51,786 nucleotides of DNA from Leptolyngbya sp. Prado105 (GCA_025454375.1 JALOOO010000021.1:1-51786), one strand, 5' to 3'; shown: positions 42,560 to 50,560, counted from the stretch's first letter. The notes: generated by a model not told the origin, from the letters alone. Translations and numbers: made by a program.

Positions 42560-44530
42560 TTAATCCTTCTCCGGTTGAGGTTGCGCCTCGAACCAGCTCT
42601 CGAATTCATCCTTCAACTGAGGAATTTCCCCACTTCTGCCGTAGTTAGCCCGATCGTCCAACGCGAGATTGTGATTATATTTATCCATCTGGGTTTTAAT
42701 TTCAGACCAGAAGGGTTTAACGGTCAGCGCGATATTACTTCCAGTGAGGGAAGCGATGAGGGATTGAGTAATTGCCCATTGTTGGTCATGCTGCACTTCT
42801 TGATTGCGTTCCTGAATAAATCTCACGGCTCCTTCGAGTTTGGTTCGAGCGGATCTGCGCCCAGGGCTGCGAGATTTTGATATCGTTTTTGAAGTGGGCT
42901 TTGGTGCGGCGGGTGTCGCCTCTGTGGTTTCGATGGTTTGGATCGCAGGTTGAGCGGATTGATCCTTGGGCATGGAATCGGGTGGGCTTGCAGGTGAATC
43001 GTCTCCGAGGAACGACCGCGCAAATTTCTCCAGGTTATCGAGTTTAGCTTTATAAGCGGCATTTTCCGCTCGAAGCAGTTGAATCTGATGTTTGAGAGGT
43101 TCAGTTTGTTCCACCTGTCCTTGCTTCGCTTGTTCTAACTCCCGGACTTGTTGTTGGAGCAGTTCGACTTCGAGCTTGAGTTGATCGCGATCGCGTTGGA
43201 GGCTTTCCGCAATTTGTTTGTGATGTTGAGCTTCGGTTCTGAGGAACCCGATCGTTTGGGAGAGTTCAGTGAGAGCATCCATAAATTTAGACTCTGGTGT
43301 GATTTCAGCAGTTTTCTTGATCGCATTATTCTTGATCGCATTATTCTTGATCGCATTATTCTTGATCGCATTATTCTCGATCGCAGTCTTATGTTTGATC
43401 GTCGTTTCCGAGTGAATTGCGGTGGCTGATTCTGGTTGAGGAGACAACTGGGGCTGTACAACTTCAGGTTCAGTCGGTTGCTCCTTCAAAACGCCCTTTG
43501 TTCCGATGTGATTGCCGCTTTGATCCACGAGGTAGTAATGGAAGTAATGCGCCGTCGAGCTACTATTTTGGAGTTGTTGCAAATCGCGTACCCCCACGAT
43601 GTGCCCCAGTTGTTCTTGTAAGAATCTGTGATCCCCTTTTGTGGGCGGACAAAAGAAGTGAATGGCAGCGATCGCATAAACGGCTCGAAGATTATGAATC
43701 GTCGTCGCGGATTCGCCGTCGAGCGTGGGGACAATCTCGTCAAACTGCAATGCTGCGACCCGTTGCACCGATTTATTCATGCGAGCATTAATTTGTTGTG
43801 GAGACAACTTCTGCAATTCCTGGACGCGATCGAGCTTGCGGAACCGATTGATCGCCTTCCAGACCTCAGTTGCCTCAATCAAGCAGAGGGTATTGTACGC
43901 TTCCGTCTCAGATCGCTTCTTAAGCTGCCCTGCAAACCGCAACAGATAGGGATGATCGGTGCGAACGAACTTATTTTGAATCACCTCACTGAACCGTCTA
44001 CCTGTGACGGCAGCAATTCCCACCGCCAACTCATTGTGGTCGGAACTGGTTAACAACTCCCGTGCTTTCTCTAAATAGCGATCGATCTGGACAGGTTTGA
44101 GATGGTCCTGCTTGTGGTTGTTTCTCGTATTGTCTTGATTGGAGATCGCGGTGTATTCCGCATTGTCGTACTTCATTGCAAGATAAGCATAATGTCCTTT
44201 AAAATGCAGCGTTTCGCCACTGCGCTTTTGGTAATCGTAATCGAGCAGAGTATTTGCCGTGAGCGGCAGAGTTCCATCATTGGTGGCGTTCTCGATCGCA
44301 TCCCTGTAGTGGCGGATGTAGTTTTTGGCGATCGTTGCTTTGGAGTAGCCTTCTTCGAGTAGCGCTAATTCCTCGGCGCAGAATTGGTCAATTGCGGCTT
44401 GATCGTCGAGTGTTTTCAACTGATCGACAAAAGATTGCACCAGTTCGATTAGTTCGTCGTGGGTGAGGCGCGTTCTTGATTTTTGCTCAATGCGATCGCG
44501 GAAGCGTTGAATGATGTCATTTCGAGTCAT
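42560..44530 (-). CDS. Protelomerase-family tyrosine-recombinase-like protein with coiled-coil tail
   Basis: A 656-residue protein. Residues about 1-340 match the telomere-resolvase version of the tyrosine recombinase fold: GIAAVTGRRFSEVI (R178/R179), FAGQLKKR (K204/K205), IHNLRAVYA (H279, R282), QLGH (H310) and HYFHYYL (nucleophile candidates Y329/Y332/Y333). Protelomerases cut palindromic sites and reseal them as hairpin telomeres of linear replicons. Many cyanobacteria carry members with no proven linear DNA, so function here is open. Residues 350-656 form a low-complexity linker with four NNAIK repeats, a coiled coil, and a basic, Ser/Thr-rich C-terminus ending in a small helical domain. 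A HerA-like fragment follows. Confidence 0.75.
   Translation of the reverse strand: MTRNDIIQRFRDRIEQKSRTRLTHDELIELVQSFVDQLKTLDDQAAIDQFCAEELALLEEGYSKATIAKNYIRHYRDAIENATNDGTLPLTANTLLDYDYQKRSGETLHFKGHYAYLAMKYDNAEYTAISNQDNTRNNHKQDHLKPVQIDRYLEKARELLTSSDHNELAVGIAAVTGRRFSEVIQNKFVRTDHPYLLRFAGQLKKRSETEAYNTLCLIEATEVWKAINRFRKLDRVQELQKLSPQQINARMNKSVQRVAALQFDEIVPTLDGESATTIHNLRAVYAIAAIHFFCPPTKGDHRFLQEQLGHIVGVRDLQQLQNSSSTAHYFHYYLVDQSGNHIGTKGVLKEQPTEPEVVQPQLSPQPESATAIHSETTIKHKTAIENNAIKNNAIKNNAIKNNAIKKTAEITPESKFMDALTELSQTIGFLRTEAQHHKQIAESLQRDRDQLKLEVELLQQQVRELEQAKQGQVEQTEPLKHQIQLLRAENAAYKAKLDNLEKFARSFLGDDSPASPPDSMPKDQSAQPAIQTIETTEATPAAPKPTSKTISKSRSPGRRSARTKLEGAVRFIQERNQEVQHDQQWAITQSLIASLTGSNIALTVKPFWSEIKTQMDKYNHNLALDDRANYGRSGEIPQLKDEFESWFEAQPQPEKD
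43316..43390 (+). repeat. 15-bp tandem repeat inside the protelomerase-like gene
   Basis: Four exact copies of CTTGATCGCATTATT (43,316-43,375) are followed by one degenerate copy. On the minus strand the 15-bp unit encodes five residues, giving repeated NNAIK in the linker between the catalytic and coiled-coil parts. Copy number can change without disrupting the frame. The unit contains a GATCGC core of HIP1. Confidence 0.9.
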
Positions 44531-44540
44531 AGCAGTGACC

Positions 44541-44618
44541 TTAGAGGATGAACCGGATCTCCGGATGAGTTAAGTACACTAGCGCTCCTGCCAGTGCAAG
44601 CAAAAGCAACCAAACCAT
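44541..44618 (-). CDS. Possible very small membrane peptide
   Basis: A 25-residue frame, MVWLLLLALAGALVYLTHPE and onward, which would be a single transmembrane helix. It overlaps the 3' end of the neighbouring 46-residue frame and ends 10 bp before the protelomerase-like start. There is no clear ribosome site, so support is only hydrophobicity and position. Confidence 0.25.
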   Translation of the reverse strand: MVWLLLLALAGALVYLTHPEIRFIL

Positions 44619-44719
44619 AGCGCTCGATAAAGCACTAAATCATGCTCTAGACAGAATGCGCCGATAGTCCAGAGTCCTAAGTTGCGTTCAAAGTGAAGAC
44701 CAAATTTCTCTTGTCTCAT
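44579..44719 (-). CDS. Small hypothetical protein
   Basis: A protein of 46 residues starting MRQEKFGLHFERNLGLWTIG, with AAGGAG 8 bp before the ATG. It is Trp/Cys/Leu-rich and partly hydrophobic. No family recognised. The good ribosome site is the main reason to believe it. Confidence 0.45.
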   Translation of the reverse strand: MRQEKFGLHFERNLGLWTIGAFCLEHDLVLYRALWFGCFCLHWQER

Positions 44720-44817
44720 CTACTTTTCTCCTTCGGTGCAATTGTGTTGATGTTGCTAGGTTTCCAAGTTATCGACGGTGGCTTCGCCTAGCCGCAGGCA
44801 ATGCGCCAAAGCAGTTT

Positions 44818-45015
44818 CTAAAGCTTTCTCAGTTCGTAACCGTCCGCCTCGGTTTTGTCTTTGCTTTGTAGATATTCTCGGAACTGTTTTTCTGCCATGA
44901 CCTTGCCTTGAGCCGAAAGGTATTTAGCGTGATTGCCATTGAGAAAAATGGCATAGCAGTATTTGGGTTGTTCACGTCGTCGAGCGGATTGAGGTGCGCT
45001 AAGTTTACGTCCCAT
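44818..45015 (-). CDS. Small basic hypothetical protein
   Basis: A protein of 65 residues starting MGRKLSAPQSARRREQPKYC. AAGGAG lies 10 bp upstream. A basic N-terminus and a helical, charged C-terminus suggest nucleic-acid contact, but no family is recognised. It is probably on one transcript with the 37-residue frame upstream. Confidence 0.6.
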   Translation of the reverse strand: MGRKLSAPQSARRREQPKYCYAIFLNGNHAKYLSAQGKVMAEKQFREYLQSKDKTEADGYELRKL

Positions 45016-45070
45016 TGAAAGCTCTCCTTAATTTCTACAGATTGACCGAATTTGTTCTTGCTGTAGCAGA

Positions 45071-45184
45071 TCAATCTCTGGTGCAGGGAGTGTATTCTAT
45101 CCGAGGTTTTTCGATTGTCCAGACCCAACCGAGATTGAACAGCGCATCTTTGACTTGAGGAATTTCTTTCACGTAGAAAGCCAT
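45071..45184 (-). CDS. Possible small protein
   Basis: A 37-residue frame, MAFYVKEIPQVKDALFNLGW and onward, of protein-like composition. It starts about 25 bp downstream of a promoter-like sequence. No ribosome site is seen, so it may be translated from a nearly leaderless message or not at all. Confidence 0.35.
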   Translation of the reverse strand: MAFYVKEIPQVKDALFNLGWVWTIEKPRIEYTPCTRD

Positions 45185-45209
45185 AGGGGAGGTGTATTTG
45201 TATAGCCAT

Positions 45210-45238
45210 ATTATACACTCTTACTTTCACCCATTGTA
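45210..45238 (-). promoter_or_regulatory. Sigma70-like promoter for the small leftward genes
   Basis: On the minus strand, a perfect TATAAT (45,210-45,215) is placed 17 bp from a weak -35, TACAAT (45,233-45,238). Confidence 0.45.
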
Positions 45239-45269
45239 TAGTGCTAAGTTTTGATGTGTGTCCTCACTT

Positions 45270-45890
45270 TTATTGATCGCAATAATCGCGGCATCCTTCA
45301 CAATCGATTTGGTTGGGATGGACAGCACAACGAATTAATCCTTCATTCAGATATTGACAGCAAGGGGGCGAGCTAAGGTTGGTTGCCGTCTCAGCCGGAT
45401 AGAAGTCTGTGTCCTCTGATGAACCATAAACGGCTTCTTCAAGTTCTGCGATGCGATTGAGCAAGCGGATTTGTTCATCAATCCGATCGTTCAAGCGCAA
45501 TTCCAAATCCCTAACTCGTCGTTGAGTTTCTGCCAGATCAAACAGAAGGGAGTTTGTTGCGGCGATCGCGTAGCTGTGTTGTTGTGGGTCAAGTTGCTGA
45601 CTCAATTTAATCCGCTCCTGCCTTTCGGAGCGATTCATCTCAGCATCAATGAGCGTGTTAGCAGTGAGTGCGATCGCGATGCTTCCTCCAAAGAAAGGCA
45701 GTGTTGTGATAAATGCTTGAATCGCGAAATTCCGAAACGGCTGGCTCTGAGCCGGAGCAACGAATGGGCTGGTAATAATCCAAGTCCCAAAACCGCTAGC
45801 ACTCATCAGCAGTCCTGAGATCGCGATGATCGAACAAATGCCACCGATCACAAGCAGTAAATCAAAACTCCAGTCCGGTAACTTCCGCAT
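45270..45890 (-). CDS. Two-helix membrane protein with coiled coil and Cys-rich tail
   Basis: A protein of 206 residues. Hydrophobic segments at about 8-33 and 55-80 would span the membrane. A coiled coil follows at about 85-150 (RRVRDLELRLNDRIDEQIRL). The C-terminus carries a cysteine cluster, CCQYLNEGLIRC, then CEGCRDYC, probably metal-binding or disulfide-linked. No family recognised. A related CCQ motif occurs in the small gene at 48,634-48,924. Confidence 0.7.
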   Translation of the reverse strand: MRKLPDWSFDLLLVIGGICSIIAISGLLMSASGFGTWIITSPFVAPAQSQPFRNFAIQAFITTLPFFGGSIAIALTANTLIDAEMNRSERQERIKLSQQLDPQQHSYAIAATNSLLFDLAETQRRVRDLELRLNDRIDEQIRLLNRIAELEEAVYGSSEDTDFYPAETATNLSSPPCCQYLNEGLIRCAVHPNQIDCEGCRDYCDQ

Positions 45891-45902
45891 CTTGACTCTC
45901 CT

Positions 45903-46496
45903 TTAAGACTTTCCGTTGATGTGAGGTCTGAACGTCCAATTAATTCTTTCTCCAGTCACTTTTGTTGATTTAGGGACTTGATGCAGGTGGGTTGATTGAC
46001 AACCAGGGCGCATCAAGAGAAGCGACCCATGCTCCAAATCAAAATGCTGAATTGAACTGTCCTGTCTAGATTTAAGGCTAAATCGACGGGTTGCGCCGAG
46101 GCTTACCGAGGAGATCGCAGGTTCTTTGCCCATTGTCGGTTCATCATCGGAGTGCCAGCTAATTGAATCCCTTCCAGAACGATAGCGATTGCCGACTGTA
46201 ATGTGATAGCGATGCTGTGTGGTTGTCTCTATCTTCTCCTTGAGCCAAAGGAGCCATTCCGTCCAGGGTTTCGGTTGCAGCAACACTGAATGGCTGTAGA
46301 GATAGTCACAGCCAGAATCGCCGTAGATTGTTTCTAGACGAGGGACAGGCATGACTTTTCCGAGCATCGTAATTTGATTCTGTTGCCAGGTCAGTCGCTG
46401 GCTTTGAGTGAACAACCAATCTGCCTCCTGCTTGGAAAGGAAGTTCGGGAAATAGTTGATCGGAGCATCAAATTGCTCAAGGATGAGAAGTTGCAT
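45903..46496 (-). CDS. AlkB-like 2-oxoglutarate/Fe(II) dioxygenase
   Basis: A 197-residue protein. The core fits the AlkB DNA/RNA demethylase family: YGDSGCDYLYS, then NRYRSGRDSISWHSDDEP with the HxD iron ligands, SVSLGATRRFSL as the substrate-side strand, the distal His region STHLHQVPKS, and the 2-oxoglutarate-binding Arg near GERINWTFR. It would oxidatively remove alkyl lesions from nucleic acid. The start at 46,496 is chosen because its ATG shares a base with the stop of the upstream membrane-protein gene (TGATG), implying coupled translation; a longer frame to 46,589 exists. Confidence 0.88.
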   Translation of the reverse strand: MQLLILEQFDAPINYFPNFLSKQEADWLFTQSQRLTWQQNQITMLGKVMPVPRLETIYGDSGCDYLYSHSVLLQPKPWTEWLLWLKEKIETTTQHRYHITVGNRYRSGRDSISWHSDDEPTMGKEPAISSVSLGATRRFSLKSRQDSSIQHFDLEHGSLLLMRPGCQSTHLHQVPKSTKVTGERINWTFRPHINGKS

Positions 46497-46765
46497 CAGT
46501 TTTGGGAGTGAAGGAGCCAGTTGTAGAGAGTGATGATCGCGTTCGACGTAGCGAAGAGCGCGATGAATTGCATCAAATTGCTGTGCCATTTTGAGAGCCA
46601 GATCAGATGAAGTGCATTCGCCGTGAGGGAATCGATCGCGACACTGAAGCAGATCAGATGGATTGAGAAGAATATTGCGGGAGTACGATTGTAGTCATAC
46701 AGCATGAGGCTGAAGAGAAAGACGATCGCGCCGATTTTGCAAGCAATGACAGTTGGCAAGAACAT
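46496..46765 (-). CDS. Small multi-pass membrane protein coupled to the AlkB-like gene
   Basis: A protein of 89 residues, hydrophobic almost throughout (KIGAIVFLFSLMLYDYN, then IHLICFSVAIDSLTANALHL), suggesting two or three transmembrane helices. Its TGA overlaps the ATG of the AlkB-like gene. No family recognised. Confidence 0.6.
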   Translation of the reverse strand: MFLPTVIACKIGAIVFLFSLMLYDYNRTPAIFFSIHLICFSVAIDSLTANALHLIWLSKWHSNLMQFIALFATSNAIITLYNWLLHSQN

Positions 46766-46818
46766 AGTTTTAGTTGGTAAACGTTACCGCTGTAGTTTGG
46801 TACACGGAAATGTGTTCA

Positions 46819-46969
46819 CTAAACGTTGGGATTGAGCGCTCGGACAGCTCTGATGATTTTGCCTTGTGCTTTTGTGCCGTCTGGGTTCCATTGATTGCGA
46901 ACGAGTTCACAAACGACCCGAACGGACTTTCCGAGTCTGTGGAAGGGCAGGAGTTGAAGATCAACGATC
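46819..46969 (-). pseudogene. Start-less protein-like frame, probable remnant
   Basis: A minus-strand frame reading LQLLPFHRLGKSVRVVCELV, RNQWNPDGTKAQGKIIRAVR and ending ALNPNV. It looks more protein-like than the two other frames, which also remain open, but it has no ATG, GTG or TTG and begins right after the stop of the 46,975 gene. It is probably a 5'-deleted gene. Confidence 0.3.
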
Positions 46970-46974
46970 GAGCT

Positions 46975-47520
46975 TTAGTACTGGGATTCCCAGAATTGAT
47001 TTAGGTTGTTGTAAGTTCCCTGAATGCCAATTTTCTTTAGCACAAGACCAGTCGGCAGCTTAATGCAGAGAGGCAGTTGTCGTTGTACTTCCTCTTCCGC
47101 CAGGAGAACAGAATCAGCGTTAGATTCCACCATAAAATCTAGATAAAGGGTTTCTTCATCCAAACGCCCACACCCCTCATCTGGATTAAGAACAAACACT
47201 TGAGAAGCAACAGAGGAGACAATCTCAAAGTCTTTAAGATCGACCGAATTCCTGCGATCTGCGTGAAAATATAAAGTTGCATCGACCGAAAACCTTGCCC
47301 GTTCTAACTGTTGCGGCTCCACTTCCGCTTGAAGGATCGTGAGGAGGGATCGTAGTTCTTCCCCCAATAGATCGCGGTTGTCTTCGGTAATATTGAGGTG
47401 ATCATATTTTTGTGTTTGCTCATTCCAGTGAGCCTCGATCAAGTCATCGACATTGGCAGCCGTAAAGCTGAGTGCTAACCGAATAAGGGTGAACTGTCGT
47501 GCGGTGGGATTGTTCATCAT
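46975..47520 (-). CDS. Hypothetical protein
   Basis: A protein of 181 residues starting MMNNPTARQFTLIRLALSFT, acidic, soluble, with no motif that I recognise. It belongs to a run of small leftward genes between 48,924 and 45,270 that look like plasmid accessory genes. Confidence 0.65.
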   Translation of the reverse strand: MMNNPTARQFTLIRLALSFTAANVDDLIEAHWNEQTQKYDHLNITEDNRDLLGEELRSLLTILQAEVEPQQLERARFSVDATLYFHADRRNSVDLKDFEIVSSVASQVFVLNPDEGCGRLDEETLYLDFMVESNADSVLLAEEEVQRQLPLCIKLPTGLVLKKIGIQGTYNNLNQFWESQY

Positions 47521-47592
47521 GTTTAGGAAATTCTTGTGAGCGAGGAGCGATTGGACAGGTGCAAATGGGAGGAGGTTGAGTATTCCCTTGAT

Positions 47593-47907
47593 TCATCGGG
47601 TTCCGGTATCGAAATCAGCCAGCCAATAGGCATCTTCAAAATAGATACAGATGAAATGCCCACCGGGAAGATGTGCCAGGGATGCAGCCAGAAGCAGGCG
47701 TTGATCTTGAACCAGTTGAATCACGTAGTCAGGTTGATGGAGAGCCGCCCAAGCGACTTGAGACAGACTGAGTTTAGGCGAGGGCAGCAGGAACCATTTT
47801 CGCCCGTCTTCATAGCGAGAAAGGGTGCGGCGATCCGCATAATCAATCATGCTTTTGAGGTATTCAACAGAGGGTGTGAGCTTGGGGTCGATTTGAAGTT
47901 GTGCCAT
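47593..47907 (-). CDS. Hypothetical protein
   Basis: A protein of 104 residues starting MAQLQIDPKLTPSVEYLKSM. Soluble and Leu/Tyr-rich, with no recognised family. An overlapping plus-strand frame (47,536-47,967) has poor protein character and is treated as spurious. Confidence 0.65.
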   Translation of the reverse strand: MAQLQIDPKLTPSVEYLKSMIDYADRRTLSRYEDGRKWFLLPSPKLSLSQVAWAALHQPDYVIQLVQDQRLLLAASLAHLPGGHFICIYFEDAYWLADFDTGTR

Positions 47908-47925
47908 AGAGGGAGTTCGGTCAGA

Positions 47926-48144
47926 TTAGTGATTTTCTTTAAGTTGTTGAGTTCTTTTGCGGATTAGGAGTTGCTTCTGTCGTTTGAGCGAGAGGCGGTT
48001 ATAGATGTGCTGATCACTGGCAGCAAGGATGAGCAAGGTATTGATGATTTCGTCATATCCGGGTTCACCAGGCAAACTGTCAGCGAGGTCAGAGAGAGCC
48101 TGATTGCCAGTAGGCGTGAGGTTGAGGGGAAACTGTAGAGACAT
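47926..48144 (-). CDS. Small hypothetical protein
   Basis: A protein of 72 residues from the ATG at 48,144 (MSLQFPLNLTPTGNQALSDL). Helical, with a strongly basic C-terminus (RLSLKRQKQLLIRKRTQQLK) suggesting contact with nucleic acid. It starts 13 bp after the preceding stop. Confidence 0.6.
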   Translation of the reverse strand: MSLQFPLNLTPTGNQALSDLADSLPGEPGYDEIINTLLILAASDQHIYNRLSLKRQKQLLIRKRTQQLKENH

Positions 48145-48157
48145 AATTTTTAGTGTT

Positions 48158-48589
48158 CTAGAAAGGAACGTCATCGGGGTTGGATGGCTCGGTGTTCAGG
48201 GGTAGGGGTGGTAGCGGTAAGCGAAGATTGGGGATGGGCTTGCCAAAGACATTACAAATGGTTCCAATGATCGGGAGATAGAGATCATCGGCATAGCGAT
48301 CGAGGTTTTGGGGATGCAGTAGGGCATAGTCTTCGTCGTAACCGCCCGCTTCAAATTGGTCGTGGTGTTGCATCCAATGTTCGATCGCGGCTTCGCGAGT
48401 GGCAAAGGCAGCAATGATCGCTCGATTCTCTCCCGGCAATATTGCATCGGTGACGCGGCAATATTGAGATCCAGAGAGAAGAATAACGCTGAAGCCAGCT
48501 TGCAGGAGATTTGCGAACAGATCTGAGTGTGGAAAGCAGTCGGGGCGCGTGGCTTGGGAGTGCTGAAATGCCAATTGGAACTCGGTCAT
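48158..48589 (-). CDS. Hypothetical protein
   Basis: A protein of 143 residues starting MTEFQLAFQHSQATRPDCFP, with an alpha/beta core (NLLQAGFSVILLSGSQYCRV) and a Pro/Leu-rich tail ending PSNPDDVPF. The acidic DDVPF ending resembles the tails of single-stranded-DNA-binding proteins but no OB fold is evident. Unrecognised. Confidence 0.65.
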   Translation of the reverse strand: MTEFQLAFQHSQATRPDCFPHSDLFANLLQAGFSVILLSGSQYCRVTDAILPGENRAIIAAFATREAAIEHWMQHHDQFEAGGYDEDYALLHPQNLDRYADDLYLPIIGTICNVFGKPIPNLRLPLPPLPLNTEPSNPDDVPF

Positions 48590-48633
48590 GTGCTGTATTG
48601 CTCCGGAGTGAAGGGTGATGGGCAGTTTTCGGT

Positions 48634-48924
48634 CTAGGTCCGTCGATGCCCAGGACAGGTTGCAGTAGAAGAGAGGTTAGGAGAGTTGTTATTTTCGGAG
48701 GGAGTGGAGGGATTAGCACGGCACTCTTTCTTATGCTTTGGATCGAGCGACTGACAGCAATCTGCGTAGTCCTGAGATGAACGTTTAAGACGTAGTGGGG
48801 AGAACCGAGCCGAGGCGGTGAGCAACCCTTGCCCAGCAGTCAGAGTGGATTGTGAAAAAGATCGACCTCTGTTTTCAGCGGTCAGCCTGCTTTTCTCTAT
48901 TTCAATTGTATGCGATTGATTCAA
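48634..48924 (-). CDS. Small protein with CCQ cysteine motif
   Basis: A protein of 96 residues with a polar N-terminus and the motif YADCCQSLDPKHKKECRANP, echoing the CCQYLN...RC cluster at the C-terminus of the 45,270 gene product. The tail is Ser/Asn-rich. A small metal-binding unit is possible. It is the first leftward gene of the cluster; a divergent intergenic region of about 190 bp follows. Confidence 0.45.
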   Translation of the reverse strand: MNQSHTIEIEKSRLTAENRGRSFSQSTLTAGQGLLTASARFSPLRLKRSSQDYADCCQSLDPKHKKECRANPSTPSENNNSPNLSSTATCPGHRRT

Positions 48925-49113
48925 AATCGTCTACGTTTGAGCAATCAAGAATTCTAATGTTTTCGAGTGTTTGAGTTCGATACGATCCGGTATTAGCAGT
49001 ATATTCAGAAAGAAAACATCTAAATAGACCATCAGTTATGTTTATATCAATCGTGTGCAAATGAAAGAATAAATTTGATAAAGTGCAGGAACCGGATTTA
49101 ATGAGGATGTGAA

Positions 49114-49386
49114 ATGAAAGAGATCGAACCTATGCCTCGTCAACCTGTCTCGTACCGACTTGATGAACGAGTCATCAGCGTCATCGAAACGCTGGCTCGT
49201 CGCTCCGGTGTGGAACCGCAGCGCTATCTGGAGAACTACTTTTTTTTACGCGGCAAAGAACTCGAACTGATTGCACCGGAAGCTCAACCGTTGGGAGAAA
49301 CACGCGGCGGAAAACGAGCGGGAGCCGGAAAACCGAAGAAACCGCGCGATCGCACTTCGGATCAGCCCGGTGGCGAGGCAGGATAG
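49114..49386 (+). CDS. Small DNA-binding-like protein with basic tail
   Basis: A protein of 90 residues. The segment VSYRLDERVISVIETLARRS resembles a ribbon-helix-helix (strand then two helices), and the C-terminus is Gly/Lys/Pro-rich and basic. GAGG lies before the ATG at 49,114; an ATG at 49,132 is the alternative. It precedes the DUF4351-type gene by 50 bp and may be its regulator or partner. Confidence 0.65.
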   Translation: MKEIEPMPRQPVSYRLDERVISVIETLARRSGVEPQRYLENYFFLRGKELELIAPEAQPLGETRGGKRAGAGKPKKPRDRTSDQPGGEAG

Positions 49387-49436
49387 TTCTGCCGCCAACG
49401 AAATCACACTGTTGTACTCAATTCGGATAAATATCA

Positions 49437-50348
49437 ATGACGCGGATTCACCACGACCAATTTGCGAAACAGTGCTTGGGGGGCTTTTTAGCGCCGTTTG
49501 GCATAGTGGAGATTAGTCGCGAGATCAGTAGCGAAGTGCGGCAGGTCGATGTTTGGTTTGTCCCCGGTGACAGTTCGACCGCGCAACTCAACGCATTAGG
49601 GGTGTTAGGACAAATGGCACAAACGCCGTGCTTACTAGAAGCGTTTCGCAATCAGATTCAGGCGACGCACATTCTCGACTGTCAAAGCAAGCTGAACGAA
49701 GTCCGACATGAGCGGTTGCGGAGTGCGAAAAGCCAGAATCAGCGACTCTCTGAGGCTGAGAAGCCGAGATTATGGTTAATTTCGCCGTCTGTGTCGCGAC
49801 GAGTGCTGGAGGAGTTTAGTGCGCTCTCAGATTCAAAGTGGACAGAGGGAGTGTATTTTCTGCCCAAGGGACAGCGGATTGGGGTAGTCGCAATCAACCA
49901 ACTTCCCGTGGCTCCAGAGACGTTATGGTTAAGGTTGATGGGGCGAGATCGGGTGCAAAGTGCTGCGATTGCGGAATTAATGGCATTGCCAGCCACGACT
50001 CTGTTTCGGGATCATGCGTTAGAGCGGTTAGCGAACTTGCGTTTAACGATTGCGGCAAGGCAGAATTTAAGTAGTGATGAACGAGGCTTAATCATGACAT
50101 TATCTCCGGTGTACGAGCAGTGGCAAGCGGAAACTCTCCAGCAAGGACGGCAAGAAGGACGGCAAGAGGGCAAGTTTGAGTTGGTGGAACGCCTCTTGAC
50201 GCGAAAAGTGGGGGAGCTTTCTCCCGATGTGCGATCGCGAATTGCGGGACTCTCGATCGCGCAACTGAATGAATTAGGCGAGGCGCTATTGGATTTTTCA
50301 AGTGCTGACGATTTAGCTCAATGGCTTGAGGTGCATGGGATGGCATGA
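49437..50348 (+). CDS. PD-(D/E)XK nuclease-family protein with DUF4351-like C-terminus
   Basis: A 303-residue protein. The opening HDQFAKQCLGGFLAPFGIVE with EVRQVDVWFVP is typical of the large cyanobacterial family of Rpn/transposase-like nucleases. The C-terminal 60 residues (LVERLLTRKVGELSPDVRSR, then LGEALLDFSSADDLAQWL) match DUF4351. Between them is a Gly-Arg-Gln repeat (LQQGRQEGRQEGKFE), a variable linker seen in this family. These proteins are abundant and often duplicated in cyanobacteria; nuclease activity or recombination-promoting function is likely but unproven for this one. Confidence 0.85.
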   Translation: MTRIHHDQFAKQCLGGFLAPFGIVEISREISSEVRQVDVWFVPGDSSTAQLNALGVLGQMAQTPCLLEAFRNQIQATHILDCQSKLNEVRHERLRSAKSQNQRLSEAEKPRLWLISPSVSRRVLEEFSALSDSKWTEGVYFLPKGQRIGVVAINQLPVAPETLWLRLMGRDRVQSAAIAELMALPATTLFRDHALERLANLRLTIAARQNLSSDERGLIMTLSPVYEQWQAETLQQGRQEGRQEGKFELVERLLTRKVGELSPDVRSRIAGLSIAQLNELGEALLDFSSADDLAQWLEVHGMA

Positions 50349-50390
50349 TCTGGGATTATTGCCATCTGAAGGAGAAGTTTTGCTTGAGTC

Positions 50391-50560
50391 ATCGGAAGCG
50401 CGATCGCACTCCTGATCTCCTTTGACGGCTCAAAGACAGAGGTAATTAACTTGATTGCGGATACGAGCGTTGAGAAAGCGACCGTTGAGGTTGGAGAATT
50501 AACGGGAGCGCCAGTGATGGAGATTGCCGGATGGAAGTGGAGTCATTCCGGTGCAATTTG
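50391..50560 (+). pseudogene. Start-less protein-like frame
   Basis: The frame reads IGSAIALLISFDGSKTEVIN, then LIADTSVEKATVEVGELTGA and ends at a TGA near 50,560. It has no standard start codon and is preceded in frame by a stop at about 50,382. The sequence is protein-like, so it may be a 5'-truncated gene or use a rare start behind the AAGGAG near 50,370. Confidence 0.3.

Noticed and set aside
43316-43390. Short regular repeats as a possible CRISPR array
   Set aside because: The units are 15 bp, directly adjacent with no spacers, and in frame with a coding sequence.
47536-47967. Plus-strand 143-codon frame
   Set aside because: It overlaps a better minus-strand gene with a proper start, and its Cys/Arg/Ser-rich translation is typical of an antisense shadow.
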